Source: an uncultured Desulfuromonas sp.
GTDB taxonomy: Bacteria; Desulfobacterota; Desulfuromonadia; Desulfuromonadales; Desulfuromonadaceae
Reading direction: 5' to 3'
Length of the DNA stretch: 64,000 bases
Assembly (NCBI RefSeq): GCF_963678835.1
Contig: NZ_OY787469.1
Span: forward strand, 806,001 to 870,000
The translations under genes and the position numbers were made by a program. Of this stretch, positions 18,613-26,952 are shown piece by piece; position 1 is the stretch's first letter; every line of letters starts with the position of its first letter. The notes beneath the pieces were generated by a model. That model searched no databases, was not told the origin of the DNA, and saw only the letters and a list, made by a program, of their open reading frames with translations.

Positions 18613-18963
18613 ATGGAAAACGACAACCAACCCAAAAACAGCGCACACCCTCTTTACATGCTGTTGCATAGTGAAGAGATTGAAGAGTTTAATACGCAGC
18701 GTGAGATCCATGATGATTTCAGCGTGTTAAAAGGGCTGGATTTCCGTGGTCTTGACCTGCGCGGTGCCGAGTTGAACGGCTTTGATCTGTCCGACGGCTA
18801 CTTTCGCCAGACCGATCTGCGTGGTCTGGATTTGCGCACTTGCAACCTGCAGGGAGCGAGCCTGCGTTCCGCCAAGATCTCCGGCACCTACTTTCCAGAC
18901 GAACTGTCCCCGGATGAGATTCTTATGTCGCTCAATCACGGCACGCGGTTGCGTTATCGTTAG
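18613..18963 (+). CDS. Pentapeptide-repeat protein
   Basis: 116 residues from the ATG at 18613; GGAGG lies 7 nt before it, which decides against longer upstream frames. After a 40-residue helical head there are about eight A(D/N)LXX-type repeats (LDFRGLDLRGAELNGFDLSD, then LRGLDLRTCNLQGASLRSAK), expected to form a right-handed quadrilateral beta helix, ending LNHGTRLRYR. Function unknown. A deleted copy of this gene lies at 25250-25333. Confidence 0.82.
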   Translation: MENDNQPKNSAHPLYMLLHSEEIEEFNTQREIHDDFSVLKGLDFRGLDLRGAELNGFDLSDGYFRQTDLRGLDLRTCNLQGASLRSAKISGTYFPDELSPDEILMSLNHGTRLRYR

Positions 18964-18969
18964 GGGCGT

Positions 18970-19139
18970 TGTTGCTCTCGAGTTCCGCTGCCTCTTGCCC
19001 TTCCGGCCAGAGCCTGAAGAAGATCCAGCAACGTGACCAGCCAGCGGATTTCGCCCTATTCGTCAACGACAAACATCCTCTGCACGCCTGATTCGCGAAA
19101 CTGTTCCAGCCGTTTCATCTCGGTCAGCGATTCCAGGCC
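18970..19139 (-). pseudogene. CorC/HlyC CBS-domain remnant
   Basis: Complement-strand translation gives LESLTEMKRLEQFRESGVQ, then RMFVVDE, a TAG, and GEIRWLVTLLDLLQALAG. This aligns with the second CBS motif of the CorC-type protein at 43988-45316 (SLTGMKLLQRFQTSGVQ, FVVDEYGAILGLITLQDLF). The TAG replaces the tyrosine of VDEYG. No other part of the gene is present, so this is a short relic. Confidence 0.7.
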
Positions 19140-19143
19140 ACCA

Positions 19144-19256
19144 GGGGGCGTTCTGAATCAGCTTTCATGGCACTATTTTGGGTTTTTTCCGCGTCAGCAG
19201 CGTTACATGCCGTTGTCATAGAATAACGATGACGCCTCCATGTGCCTTGCTGACAC
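19144..19256 (-). repeat. Dispersed intergenic repeat, copy B
   Basis: Inverted-orientation relative of 14928-15029, ending in tgctgacac on the plus strand. It directly follows the CorC relic and precedes the protease cluster. Confidence 0.7.
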
Positions 19257-19276
19257 GAAAAATCCCTCAAAATAGT

Positions 19277-19313
19277 GTTCATTCTTCCCATTGAGAACAC
19301 CCCCCTAGCGGCA
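19277..19313. repeat. Hairpin repeat gtgttc/gagaacac, copy 1
   Basis: gtgttcattcttcccattgag followed by aacacccccc. The same hairpin type (gttctcat...attgagaac flanked by a C/G run) recurs at 25358-25402, so the protease-to-cyclase cluster is bracketed by two copies. Confidence 0.45.
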
Positions 19314-19401
19314 GAAAGTTTTTTTTTCATTTGTTTTTTTAGAGTTTGATTCTAAGTTAGATTAGATAGTTTTCGAATAACCCTGTTGATCGGAGATGAA
19401 A

Positions 19402-20670
19402 ATGGGTCATGAACGCTGCAATGATCGTGTAAGCCGGAAACGGAATTCCTCCCCGCCTTCCTCGTGTGACGGTATCCGTTTGCCGCTTTACAAGGGTCCG
19501 TTCCAGAACAACGGCGCATCCCCTTGGTATCTGGAGTTGCCGGTCGGTACGCCCAAAGAAGGAACAACGCCGCAGCGGCTGAAGTTTTCCCTGGATACGG
19601 GCAGCAACTTCGTCTGGGTGACCTCGACCCTGTGCGGTGCGCAGGGTTGCCAACATTATGGTGACAAGCAGTTCAACTACGATGACTCGTCCAGTTTTCA
19701 TTGGTGTTCGCAACAAACGATACCTGTCGATTTCGGCCCCTGGGGCACCATGCAGGTTGAGACCGGCCAGGATGTGCTGGCCCTGGATCAGCAGACGGCA
19801 ACGACCAGCGAGATCTATCTGGCCGAAGCGTACAACGGCGATCAGTTCGCGGAGCTCGACTGGGACGGCGGCATCGGTGTGCCGAGCAGTTATTCCACGG
19901 AACTGCATGCGACCAGTCGCACCTTTATTCGCGGAATCCGGCGGAGCCTGACGCAGGGCGCCAACGAAAAATGCGCCGACGCGGATTTTGCGTTTTTTCA
20001 GAACCTGATGAATCAGGGACGCGTCAGTCCCGACCAGCCGTTTCTTGCCTTTGACACCGATCCGCAAACCAAAACGGGGACGGTTGCGCTGGGGGCGCTC
20101 GATTCGGCTTATCAGGACAGCCTGGAATACCTGTATCTGCCGTTCACCGTTTATCCGACCATCACCTATGTCTGGGCCTCAGCGCTGAAATCGCTTCGCG
20201 TGGGCGAGAAAACGTTGGCGACTGATATGTATTTCTGCCTCGATACCGGCTCGTCGCAATTCAAAGGCGATGTCGGCGTCATGCAGGAAGCCTTTGCACT
20301 GACCGACGGTAAACAGAGCAACCCGCTGGTGACCATCGAACTGGCGCAGCAAGGGGACGATAAGCCGGGCACGCTGGTGATTCCCGCCGAAGTTTACAAG
20401 GTGGAAATCGAAGCGGGCGACAAAAGCGGGCAAATTATCAGTCAATTCGAGCCGATGGCCGGGGTGGACAAGCTGATCCTGGCGGGTTCCGTGCTGCTGG
20501 ATTACCTCTACACAGTCTACGAGTACGAGGTCGCTTCGGATGCGGATGGCCGCTATCGACTCACGGCTAAGGGGATGTGGCTGTTCAACAAGAAGAACGG
20601 GTTGAAGATCATTCAAAACACGCAAAGCCAACCGGCGCGGATTTTCGCCGGTGTCGCGGAGGGGGACTGA
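19402..20670 (+). CDS. Pepsin-family (A1) aspartic protease, bacterial
   Basis: 422 residues from the ATG at 19402, 6 nt after GGAG (the ATG at 19396 abuts the GGAG). Two active-site motifs in separate lobes, LDTGSNFVWV (Asp about 65) and CLDTGSSQFKG (Asp about 281), with about 216 residues between them, the layout of two-lobed pepsins. ASPWYLELPVGTP before the first motif matches the pepsin substrate-strand entry. The flap segment reads PVDFGPWGTM, with Phe where pepsin has Tyr75. No signal peptide or propeptide is evident, so it is probably cytoplasmic like the few known bacterial pepsins (shewasin type). Several cysteines are present. Its stop overlaps the start of the avidin-like gene (TGATG). 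Substrate unknown. Confidence 0.88.
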   Translation: MGHERCNDRVSRKRNSSPPSSCDGIRLPLYKGPFQNNGASPWYLELPVGTPKEGTTPQRLKFSLDTGSNFVWVTSTLCGAQGCQHYGDKQFNYDDSSSFHWCSQQTIPVDFGPWGTMQVETGQDVLALDQQTATTSEIYLAEAYNGDQFAELDWDGGIGVPSSYSTELHATSRTFIRGIRRSLTQGANEKCADADFAFFQNLMNQGRVSPDQPFLAFDTDPQTKTGTVALGALDSAYQDSLEYLYLPFTVYPTITYVWASALKSLRVGEKTLATDMYFCLDTGSSQFKGDVGVMQEAFALTDGKQSNPLVTIELAQQGDDKPGTLVIPAEVYKVEIEAGDKSGQIISQFEPMAGVDKLILAGSVLLDYLYTVYEYEVASDADGRYRLTAKGMWLFNKKNGLKIIQNTQSQPARIFAGVAEGD

Positions 20671-21452
20671 TGGCTGTAGACCTGAACGGGCGCTGGGAAA
20701 ACAATTTCGGCTCTTTTCTCAATCTCAAGGTGGATGCTCAGGGTGTTATCACCGGCGTTTACGGTTCGGACACCGGTTCTTCCGGCACCTATTATCTGGT
20801 CGGTGCCGCCGGGCTGAACGCACCTACCGAGCAGGCTGGACGGAATCTGGCCGTCTCGGTGTTCTGGCATCCGATTGACGGCACAAAAAGCGATCCCTCC
20901 TGGCATTGGGTCACCACGCAATGCGGCCAGTTGCAGATCGACGGCACCATCAGCCTGTTTCAATCGTTGGTGGCAACCACCGATTTTCCCGGTTTGGCGG
21001 GAATCGGCAATTATCTTGAAAAATTGACCTGCAGCAGAACCGACAAAGGGCCGACCACGCCTATCCCCGCAGCGCCGTCTCCCGACGATCCGCAACAGGA
21101 GGATCTGCTCAACGGCCAGTGGCAGGCGAGCTACGGCGGACCGGGATTGTCGCTGTCGGTAAAAAAATCCGATTACGGCTGGCTGTGCGGTCGTTTGAGT
21201 CTCGACGACGAAGCTATCCTGATGCGCGGGTTTGCCGATATTCATGCTGATGACACGATGTTGCGGGGCGTCACTCTGTGCGGTTATTCCAGTGCTCGCG
21301 GGGCGGCGATCGCGCTCAACGGCAGTCTCGATCCCTCCACCGGTCGGCTTACCCTGAGTCGTTGGTTTGCTCTTTCGACATCGAGCGCCGATGGCTATGT
21401 GCAGACCGATCTGGGAAGTTGGGTCTTTGAGCCTGACACAACAGAGCGTTAA
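20670..21452 (+). CDS. Avidin-like protein with second barrel-like domain
   Basis: 260 residues; the ATG shares its A with the protease TGA, so translation is coupled. Residues 5-121 match the avidin/streptavidin barrel: LNGRWENNFGSFLNLKVDA, then GVITGVYGSDTGSSGTYYL. By eye, N11, S15, Y31, S33 and N114 correspond to the streptavidin polar biotin contacts N23, S27, Y43, S45 and D128 (Asn118 in avidin), while the stacking tryptophans W79, W108 and W120 are not evident. W66 may match avidin W70. A Pro-rich linker (128-145) leads to a second beta-rich domain starting LLNGQWQASYGGPGL, plausibly a diverged repeat. No signal peptide. Ligand may be biotin, a biotinylated protein, or something else. 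Confidence 0.8.
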   Translation: MAVDLNGRWENNFGSFLNLKVDAQGVITGVYGSDTGSSGTYYLVGAAGLNAPTEQAGRNLAVSVFWHPIDGTKSDPSWHWVTTQCGQLQIDGTISLFQSLVATTDFPGLAGIGNYLEKLTCSRTDKGPTTPIPAAPSPDDPQQEDLLNGQWQASYGGPGLSLSVKKSDYGWLCGRLSLDDEAILMRGFADIHADDTMLRGVTLCGYSSARGAAIALNGSLDPSTGRLTLSRWFALSTSSADGYVQTDLGSWVFEPDTTER

Positions 21453-21478
21453 AAATTCTCCAATCCGGGAAAGCCACT

Positions 21479-24274
21479 ATGGACTTCAGTGCCGCCTTTG
21501 AACAGGTCAAACACGACGATATGATTTTGCAGAGCTTTATGCATCTCTGGCAATATTCGGCCGACCTGATGTTTATCATGGCGGTCGAGGAGAATGGCGA
21601 GTTTACCCTCTACGACAACAACCCGGCATCAAGGGCTGTGTGCGGTATTGCCGAGGATGCAAATATCCATCGCCTGAATCTTCGCAACATCTGGGACGAC
21701 GAGGTGGTTGAAGGGCTTTATGAAAGCTATCGCAGGGCGATTGCGGCGCGCAAACCGATCACCATCGAGCAGGAAGCGATCGATCCCGACGGCGCAACTG
21801 TTTATGTCAGCACCCTGCTGGTACCTCTGTTCGACGCGCAGGGCGAACCGAAACTGATCTGCGGGGTATCCCGTAATATTACCGACATAAAAAATGCCGA
21901 AAAACTGGCCGTGCGCGCGCAGGGTGAACTGACGCAATCGAACACGGCCTTGCAGCAGATCAACCGCGAGCTGGACGAGCAGGTCGAAATCCGCACCGCG
22001 GAGTTGAGGGCGTCCAAACTCAAGGCTGAAGAAGCGACCCGGGCCAAATCCGATTTTCTCGCCAAGATGAGCCATGAAATCCGCACACCGATGAATGCGG
22101 TGATCGGTTTGACACGACTGGCGTTAAAGACCGACCTTGACCGTCGGCAGAAGGACTATCTCGATAAGGTTCTGGATGCCGCCGAAGGGCTGTTGGTCCT
22201 GATTAATGACATCCTCGATTTTTCCAAAATCGAAGCTGGAAAATTCACCATCGAACAAAAACCTTTCCGTTTGGAACACGTGGTCGGCAAAGCGGTCAGC
22301 CTTTGTGCCATGAATATTTACAACAAGGGGTTGGAGCTGGTCACTGATATTGCTGCGGAGATTCCGGCGCAGTTGCAGGGGGATGAACTCAGGATTCGCC
22401 AGGTTCTGGTGAACCTGTTGAATAATGCGGCGAAATTCACCGACGAGGGTGACGTCTGCCTGAAAATTCGCGTAGGTGAAGAGACGCCGCAGCAGATTCG
22501 CCTGCTTTGCTCCGTTATCGACACCGGTATCGGCTTGAGCCGTGAGCAGCAGGAGAAAATCTTCGGCTCCTTTACCCAGGCCGACGAATCCGTCACCCGC
22601 AAATACGGTGGTACCGGGCTGGGACTGGCAATTTCAAAACAGCTTTGCGAATTAATGGACGGAGAGATCTGGCTGGAAAGTGAGTTGGGAAAAGGCACCA
22701 GTTTTCACTTTACCCTGCAGCTCGATAAACTCCCGACTCAGGCGGCAGAGCAGAAGAGAGAGGAATGCACGCTGGCTGGGCTTAACGTGCTGGTGGTCGA
22801 TGACAGCGACATGGCACGAAACGTTCTGGTCAGGATGCTGCACGATTATGGGATCAAAACTGCTGAGGCGAGTAACGGGGCCGATGCTGTTGCAATCGTC
22901 AACCAGGAGCAACAGGACGGAGTTCTCTTTGACCTTGTCCTGCTCGACGGATGCATGCCCGGTATGAACGGCATCGAGACGGCCGTCATGATCCATCAGG
23001 CCAAGCAGGAAAAAGCGCCGCAAATCCTGATGGTCTCCGCCTATGATCGGGATGAGGTTCTCGGACGGCTCGATGAAAAAATCGTCGGACAGGTGTTGGA
23101 AAAACCGGTTAGCTCATCGACCCTGTTGGATGTGCTCAAACGGGCCGTGACCGGAGTCGATGCACCGGAGGCTTATTCCGCTGGCCGCTATTCTGAAGCC
23201 GACGAACGGGCAAGCGCCCCGGATTTGTCCGCATCACGTATTCTGCTGGTAGACGACGGCCCTATCAATCGTCAGATCGCCCTTGGTTTTTTGCGGGACA
23301 CCGGGGCCATTGTGGAGACGGCGAACAACGGCTTGCGGGCGTTGGAAAAACTGGCGCAAACCGACTACGATCTGGTGCTGATGGATATTCAGATGCCCGA
23401 GATGGACGGTCTGACGGCTGTTCGGCAAATACGAACCCGGTTGGGAAAGCCCGAATTGCCGGTGATCGCCATGACCGCGCAGGCCATGGCCGAAGATGTC
23501 GATGCAAGCCTTCAGGCCGGCATGAACGAACATCTGACCAAGCCGATTGTCCCGGAAACCTTGTACCGTGTCCTGGCAAAATACCTGCCGGAGCAACCGC
23601 GACCGATTCGTGCCGAAGTCGCGCCGGAAGAGCCCTTCGACGAGGAAATATCGTCTTCCACCGGCCCGGTGCGCACCCTCGAACAGCTGGAAACGGTTGC
23701 GGGAATCGATAGCGTTGTTGGTATCGGCACCCTCGGCAATGAGGAACTTTACCTGCCGGTCGTCAATGCTTTTATTGAGAAGTATCAGGGATTTGCCGAG
23801 AAGTGTAACGCCTGGTTCGAGGCCTCGGATTGGCAGATGCTGCAGTGCGAAAGTCATTCCCTGAAGTCGAATGCCGCCTATATCGGTGCACCGGAACTCT
23901 CTGTGTTGGGGGAAACCCTGGAGAAAAAGTTTGCAAGCGGTGTTATCGACGGCGATCTAGTGTTCGAGGTCTGTAGGAAATTATCCGATTTGCTGGCACA
24001 ATTCGATCTCAGCGAGAAAAAAGAACAGCCGGTCGATTCACCGGTCTTTTCCAACGAACGGCTGGCGAGCGATTTGGCCACGATCCTGCCGTTACTCGAA
24101 CGTTCCGATTTTGCCGTAGAGGATATTTTGCCGCCTTTGCAGCGGTTATGCGCCAATACGCCTTATGCCGAGGCTGTCGAGCGGATCATTGACGATGTGA
24201 ATGAGCTGGAATACGAGCGAGCCGCCGTTTTTGCGGCCGGTTTGCTGGATAAACTGTCACCGGCGGAAAAGTGA
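21479..24274 (+). CDS. Cytoplasmic hybrid histidine kinase (PAS-HisKA-HATPase-REC-REC-HPt)
   Basis: 931 residues without membrane helices. PAS-like sensor (about 20-140), coiled coil (about 150-190), HisKA with FLAKMSHEIRTPMNAVIG (His about 198), HATPase_c (N-box LLNNAAKFTDEGDV, G-boxes DTGIGLS and GGTGLGLAISKQL), receiver 1 (VVDDSD, LLDGCMPGMNG, Asp about 489), receiver 2 (LVDDGPIN, LMDIQMPEMDG, Asp about 635), and an HPt domain (CESHSLKSNAAYIG, His about 792). This is a complete phosphorelay in one chain. It starts 26 bp after the avidin-like gene, and its 3' end overlaps the cyclase gene by 4 bp, so it probably feeds phosphate to that receiver. Confidence 0.9.
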   Translation: MDFSAAFEQVKHDDMILQSFMHLWQYSADLMFIMAVEENGEFTLYDNNPASRAVCGIAEDANIHRLNLRNIWDDEVVEGLYESYRRAIAARKPITIEQEAIDPDGATVYVSTLLVPLFDAQGEPKLICGVSRNITDIKNAEKLAVRAQGELTQSNTALQQINRELDEQVEIRTAELRASKLKAEEATRAKSDFLAKMSHEIRTPMNAVIGLTRLALKTDLDRRQKDYLDKVLDAAEGLLVLINDILDFSKIEAGKFTIEQKPFRLEHVVGKAVSLCAMNIYNKGLELVTDIAAEIPAQLQGDELRIRQVLVNLLNNAAKFTDEGDVCLKIRVGEETPQQIRLLCSVIDTGIGLSREQQEKIFGSFTQADESVTRKYGGTGLGLAISKQLCELMDGEIWLESELGKGTSFHFTLQLDKLPTQAAEQKREECTLAGLNVLVVDDSDMARNVLVRMLHDYGIKTAEASNGADAVAIVNQEQQDGVLFDLVLLDGCMPGMNGIETAVMIHQAKQEKAPQILMVSAYDRDEVLGRLDEKIVGQVLEKPVSSSTLLDVLKRAVTGVDAPEAYSAGRYSEADERASAPDLSASRILLVDDGPINRQIALGFLRDTGAIVETANNGLRALEKLAQTDYDLVLMDIQMPEMDGLTAVRQIRTRLGKPELPVIAMTAQAMAEDVDASLQAGMNEHLTKPIVPETLYRVLAKYLPEQPRPIRAEVAPEEPFDEEISSSTGPVRTLEQLETVAGIDSVVGIGTLGNEELYLPVVNAFIEKYQGFAEKCNAWFEASDWQMLQCESHSLKSNAAYIGAPELSVLGETLEKKFASGVIDGDLVFEVCRKLSDLLAQFDLSEKKEQPVDSPVFSNERLASDLATILPLLERSDFAVEDILPPLQRLCANTPYAEAVERIIDDVNELEYERAAVFAAGLLDKLSPAEK

Positions 24275-25200
24275 TTTCCCGTATGTGTATGGATCAGCAA
24301 CAGAAAATACTCATTGTTGACGATGAAAAGGTCAACCTGCGGATATTGCGCGATATTCTGCAAGCTGAGGCCGCTGTGATTCTGGCCAAGGACGGTGCTC
24401 AGGCCATCAGGAAGGCAACTCAATTTCACCCCGATTTGATTCTACTGGACGTGATGATGCCCGACCGTAGCGGCTTCGAGGTGCTCGGCGAATTGAAAAG
24501 CGATGCGGCCACCGGTCGGATACCTGTAATTTTTGTAACCGCCTTGTCCGACGTGGAGAACGAAAAAAAAGGGTTGAAGTTGGGTGCCTGCGACTATATC
24601 TACAAACCCTTCGATGCCGAAATCGTCAAGGCCCGCATCGATCTGCATCTGCAGCTGGTCAGACAGAGGAAAATGCTGGAAGAATTGGCGAATATTGATG
24701 CCCTGACCTCCATCGCCAACCGGCGCAAATACGAAGAGGTGTTCGAAATGGAATGGCGGATCGCCCTTCGTTCAGGCAAATCGCTATCAGTCGTGATGGT
24801 CGATATCGACTGTTTTAAACAGTTTAACGACCTGTACGGCCATGCGGCCGGGGATGCCGCATTGAAACAGGTGGCCCGGACGCTCTCCGCAAACTTGAAA
24901 CGACCGGGAGATTTTGTTGCCCGTTACGGTGGCGAGGAGTTTGTCGTGCTGCTCCCCGACACCGGTCTCGACGGGAGTCTGCACATCATGCAAACCTGTC
25001 GTCAGGCCATTGAAGCGCTGCGGATCGAACACGGTAACAGCAACGCGGCTCCGGTTTTGACCATTAGCGCCGGCGCGTATACGCTGGTGCCTAAAGAGCA
25101 GGACGACCGTCAGGCGGTGCTGAAACGGGCCGACGATATGCTTTACCGAGCCAAACAGCAGGGAAAGAATACCATTATCTGCAGCTGTGCCGAGGGATGA
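24271..25200 (+). CDS. Response regulator diguanylate cyclase (REC-GGDEF)
   Basis: 309 residues from a GTG overlapping the kinase stop (GTGA); ATGs at 24282 and 24288 are alternatives. Receiver domain with DDEKVN, LLDVMMPDRSGFEVL and a conserved Lys (YKPFD), then a GGDEF domain with the active motif GGEEF and an RPGD inhibitory site five residues before it. Such proteins make c-di-GMP when phosphorylated and are feedback-inhibited at RxxD. It is the output of the kinase encoded upstream. Confidence 0.92.
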   Translation: MISRMCMDQQQKILIVDDEKVNLRILRDILQAEAAVILAKDGAQAIRKATQFHPDLILLDVMMPDRSGFEVLGELKSDAATGRIPVIFVTALSDVENEKKGLKLGACDYIYKPFDAEIVKARIDLHLQLVRQRKMLEELANIDALTSIANRRKYEEVFEMEWRIALRSGKSLSVVMVDIDCFKQFNDLYGHAAGDAALKQVARTLSANLKRPGDFVARYGGEEFVVLLPDTGLDGSLHIMQTCRQAIEALRIEHGNSNAAPVLTISAGAYTLVPKEQDDRQAVLKRADDMLYRAKQQGKNTIICSCAEG

Positions 25201-25249
25201 TTGTCAACCTGGATTCTCCGAGTTAAATATACTGTCCCTGGAACTCTTA

Positions 25250-25333
25250 ACCAACCCAAAAACTCCAGACGAACTGTCCCCGGATGAGATTCTTATGTCG
25301 CTGAATCATGGTACACGGCTGCGCTACCGTTAA
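25250..25333 (+). pseudogene. Pentapeptide-protein relic with internal deletion
   Basis: ccaacccaaaaac (matching codons 5-9 of the gene at 18613) is fused directly to ccagacgaactgtccccgg and the end of that gene (PDELSPDEILMSLNHGTRLR, then YR and stop). About 250 bp of the parent are missing. It shows that the 18.6-kb locus was once duplicated to this side of the protease cluster. Confidence 0.7.
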
Positions 25334-25357
25334 GGGGACATTTGAATCTCGGTGAGA

Positions 25358-25402
25358 TTAGGGGGGGCGTTCTCATCCTTCAAATTGAGAACGGTCCCCC
25401 TA
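25358..25402. terminator. Strong G/C-tract hairpin after the cyclase gene
   Basis: gggggggcgttctca / tgagaacggtccccc can pair almost fully over 12 or more bp. It lies between the plus-strand cyclase and the minus-strand PEP-CTERM gene; likely a transcription terminator and also a repeat related to 19277-19313. Confidence 0.5.
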
Positions 25403-25440
25403 CAGATTTGACTTATCTGAAAGAGAAAAGGTCCTGAAAT

Positions 25441-26148
25441 TTAGGCTGTGAAACGCTGTTGCTTCTTTTTTAGCGCGATAACCCCAATCAATCCAAAGCA
25501 CATAAAGGCAAATGTTGAAGGTTCGGGAACAACAGCACTTTGTTCTTCAACAAACCCTGAGTAATTTACATATGCCTGAGAATAATTATAAAAGCCGAAT
25601 TGCCCGGCATTAAAATCCCCTGCAATGTCAAAAACGGTTTCGTCGTCAATTGATATGATGGTACGTGCTGCGGAATAGTCGAGAGAAAATTCGTAACTTT
25701 GGCGGTCTCGCCATCCCAATGTAGAAGAGTATGAGCTGGCCAGGATTTCAAGATCGTTACCTGTATGCCCCCACAGGTTAATGTCAGAACCCGTGATTCG
25801 AGAAAGGGTGAAGCCTTCTCGCGCTGAGCTCTGATTGTTTTGTTTCCAGTCAAAAAGGAGATAGTTATCTGAGCCATTAAAGCCAAAAACAAAGCCGATG
25901 AAATCGTCATCGCTTGTTGTCTTTACAGTAAATGTCCCTTCAATCAAGCGATTAAAATAATCAGTGTCACTGACAAAATAAGTGGGTTGTCCATTGATGG
26001 TCTGCAGAACACTGTAGCCATCGTTGCTCACATTCCAGTTACCTCCTGAAGAGGCGGTCCAATTTTGTAAATTCATCGCCAGGCCAAATGCCATGGAGGG
26101 CAAAGAAAAGATGATGGCGACAAGGGGTAAAAGCATGATTTTTCGCAT
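25441..26148 (-). CDS. PEP-CTERM exported protein, thrombospondin C-terminal-like
   Basis: 235 residues. N-terminal signal peptide (hydrophobic about 4-20, AFG region). The middle (SDDDFIGFVFGFNGSDNYLL, FDWKQNNQSS) resembles the lectin-like thrombospondin C-terminal domain. The C-terminus has the PEP-CTERM sorting signal: VPEPSTFAFMCFGL, a hydrophobic helix, and a KKKQQR basic tail. Family knowledge: such proteins are processed by exosortase and go to the cell surface with exopolysaccharide. No exosortase gene is in the window. Confidence 0.87.
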   Translation of the reverse strand: MRKIMLLPLVAIIFSLPSMAFGLAMNLQNWTASSGGNWNVSNDGYSVLQTINGQPTYFVSDTDYFNRLIEGTFTVKTTSDDDFIGFVFGFNGSDNYLLFDWKQNNQSSAREGFTLSRITGSDINLWGHTGNDLEILASSYSSTLGWRDRQSYEFSLDYSAARTIISIDDETVFDIAGDFNAGQFGFYNYSQAYVNYSGFVEEQSAVVPEPSTFAFMCFGLIGVIALKKKQQRFTA

Positions 26149-26218
26149 TTTTAATCTCGTTTCAAAAAGAAGGTTAATACGTAAAGCTAGTACGTCAGCC
26201 TATTTGAATTTATCTATT

Positions 26219-26297
26219 GTAGGAGCGGCTTCAGCCGCGAATTCCCATCATGAAAAGGATCAATGACCAGAAAATTCGCGAATAAATTCGCTCCTAC
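26219..26297 (-). repeat. REPIN-like palindrome, copy 1
   Basis: 79 bp bounded by GTAGGAGCG at each end in inverted orientation. One arm contains the hairpin GCGGCTTCAGCCGC, the other GCGAATTTATTCGC. Each is a REP-type unit (GTAG followed by a palindrome). It shares extra flank (gtcatcgaa, gctgacgtac) with copy 3, so the repeated unit is about 140 bp there. It sits between the two PEP-CTERM genes. Confidence 0.8.
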
Positions 26298-26337
26298 AGG
26301 TGGTCGCTTCGATGACAAAATTGAGTGTGTTCGAGTA

Positions 26338-26952
26338 CTAGCAACTGCCAGTATTTTTAGCCTTTTTAAAGGCAACCAACCCTAAAAATCCAATGCCGAG
26401 CAGGATCATGGTAGCCGGCTCAGGCACCGGTTGAGTTGTGGATTCAGCCATTGTTCCCGTCAACGACCAGGAAAGCAGATCTGTTCCATCTCCAGGCCAG
26501 TAGGTATCCAAAAACACAAGTGTCCATTCTCCCGCAAGATCCAAACCGTTGAAAACCGAAAGGGACTCCAGTGCCTGAAAGCTTCCTTCAGCATTTACCG
26601 ATGTGAAGTCATAGGAAATCTGAGTTGAGGCAGCATCGTCAAAAACAACATCAAAAATGCCTTCAAAAAAATTAATCCCACCAGATGGCGCGAGAGAAAC
26701 GCTGATTCCGTTGTGTTCAAGCCAGATGCTTACGTCTTTCCAAAACGTTTCTCCAGAATCTGCATCCCCGAGTTTAACCTGAACGTTAAGGTCCGTGATT
26801 GAACCATTCAACCCTGAAGTAAGGGAGACGGAGGTTGCCGGATAGGTGTCGATGTTCTTGGCAGCGTCGCCATAGAGAGTAAATGACATGGCCCCGGCTG
26901 TCGTTGCCGTCAAGCCCAGTAACACAATGCAGGTGGCAAAAAAAGTTTTCAT
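26338..26952 (-). CDS. PEP-CTERM exported protein with P-domain-like fold
   Basis: 204 residues: signal peptide (1-21, TTAGA), a domain resembling the proprotein convertase P-domain (VQVKLGDADSGETFWKDVSI, then LAGEWTLVFLDTYWPGDGTD and LLSWSLTG), and a PEP-CTERM tail (VPEPATMILLGIGFLGLVAF followed by KKAKN). Likely surface protein in the same exosortase pathway as its neighbour. P-domains usually accompany proteases or act as adhesive modules; here it stands alone. Confidence 0.87.
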   Translation of the reverse strand: MKTFFATCIVLLGLTATTAGAMSFTLYGDAAKNIDTYPATSVSLTSGLNGSITDLNVQVKLGDADSGETFWKDVSIWLEHNGISVSLAPSGGINFFEGIFDVVFDDAASTQISYDFTSVNAEGSFQALESLSVFNGLDLAGEWTLVFLDTYWPGDGTDLLSWSLTGTMAESTTQPVPEPATMILLGIGFLGLVAFKKAKNTGSC

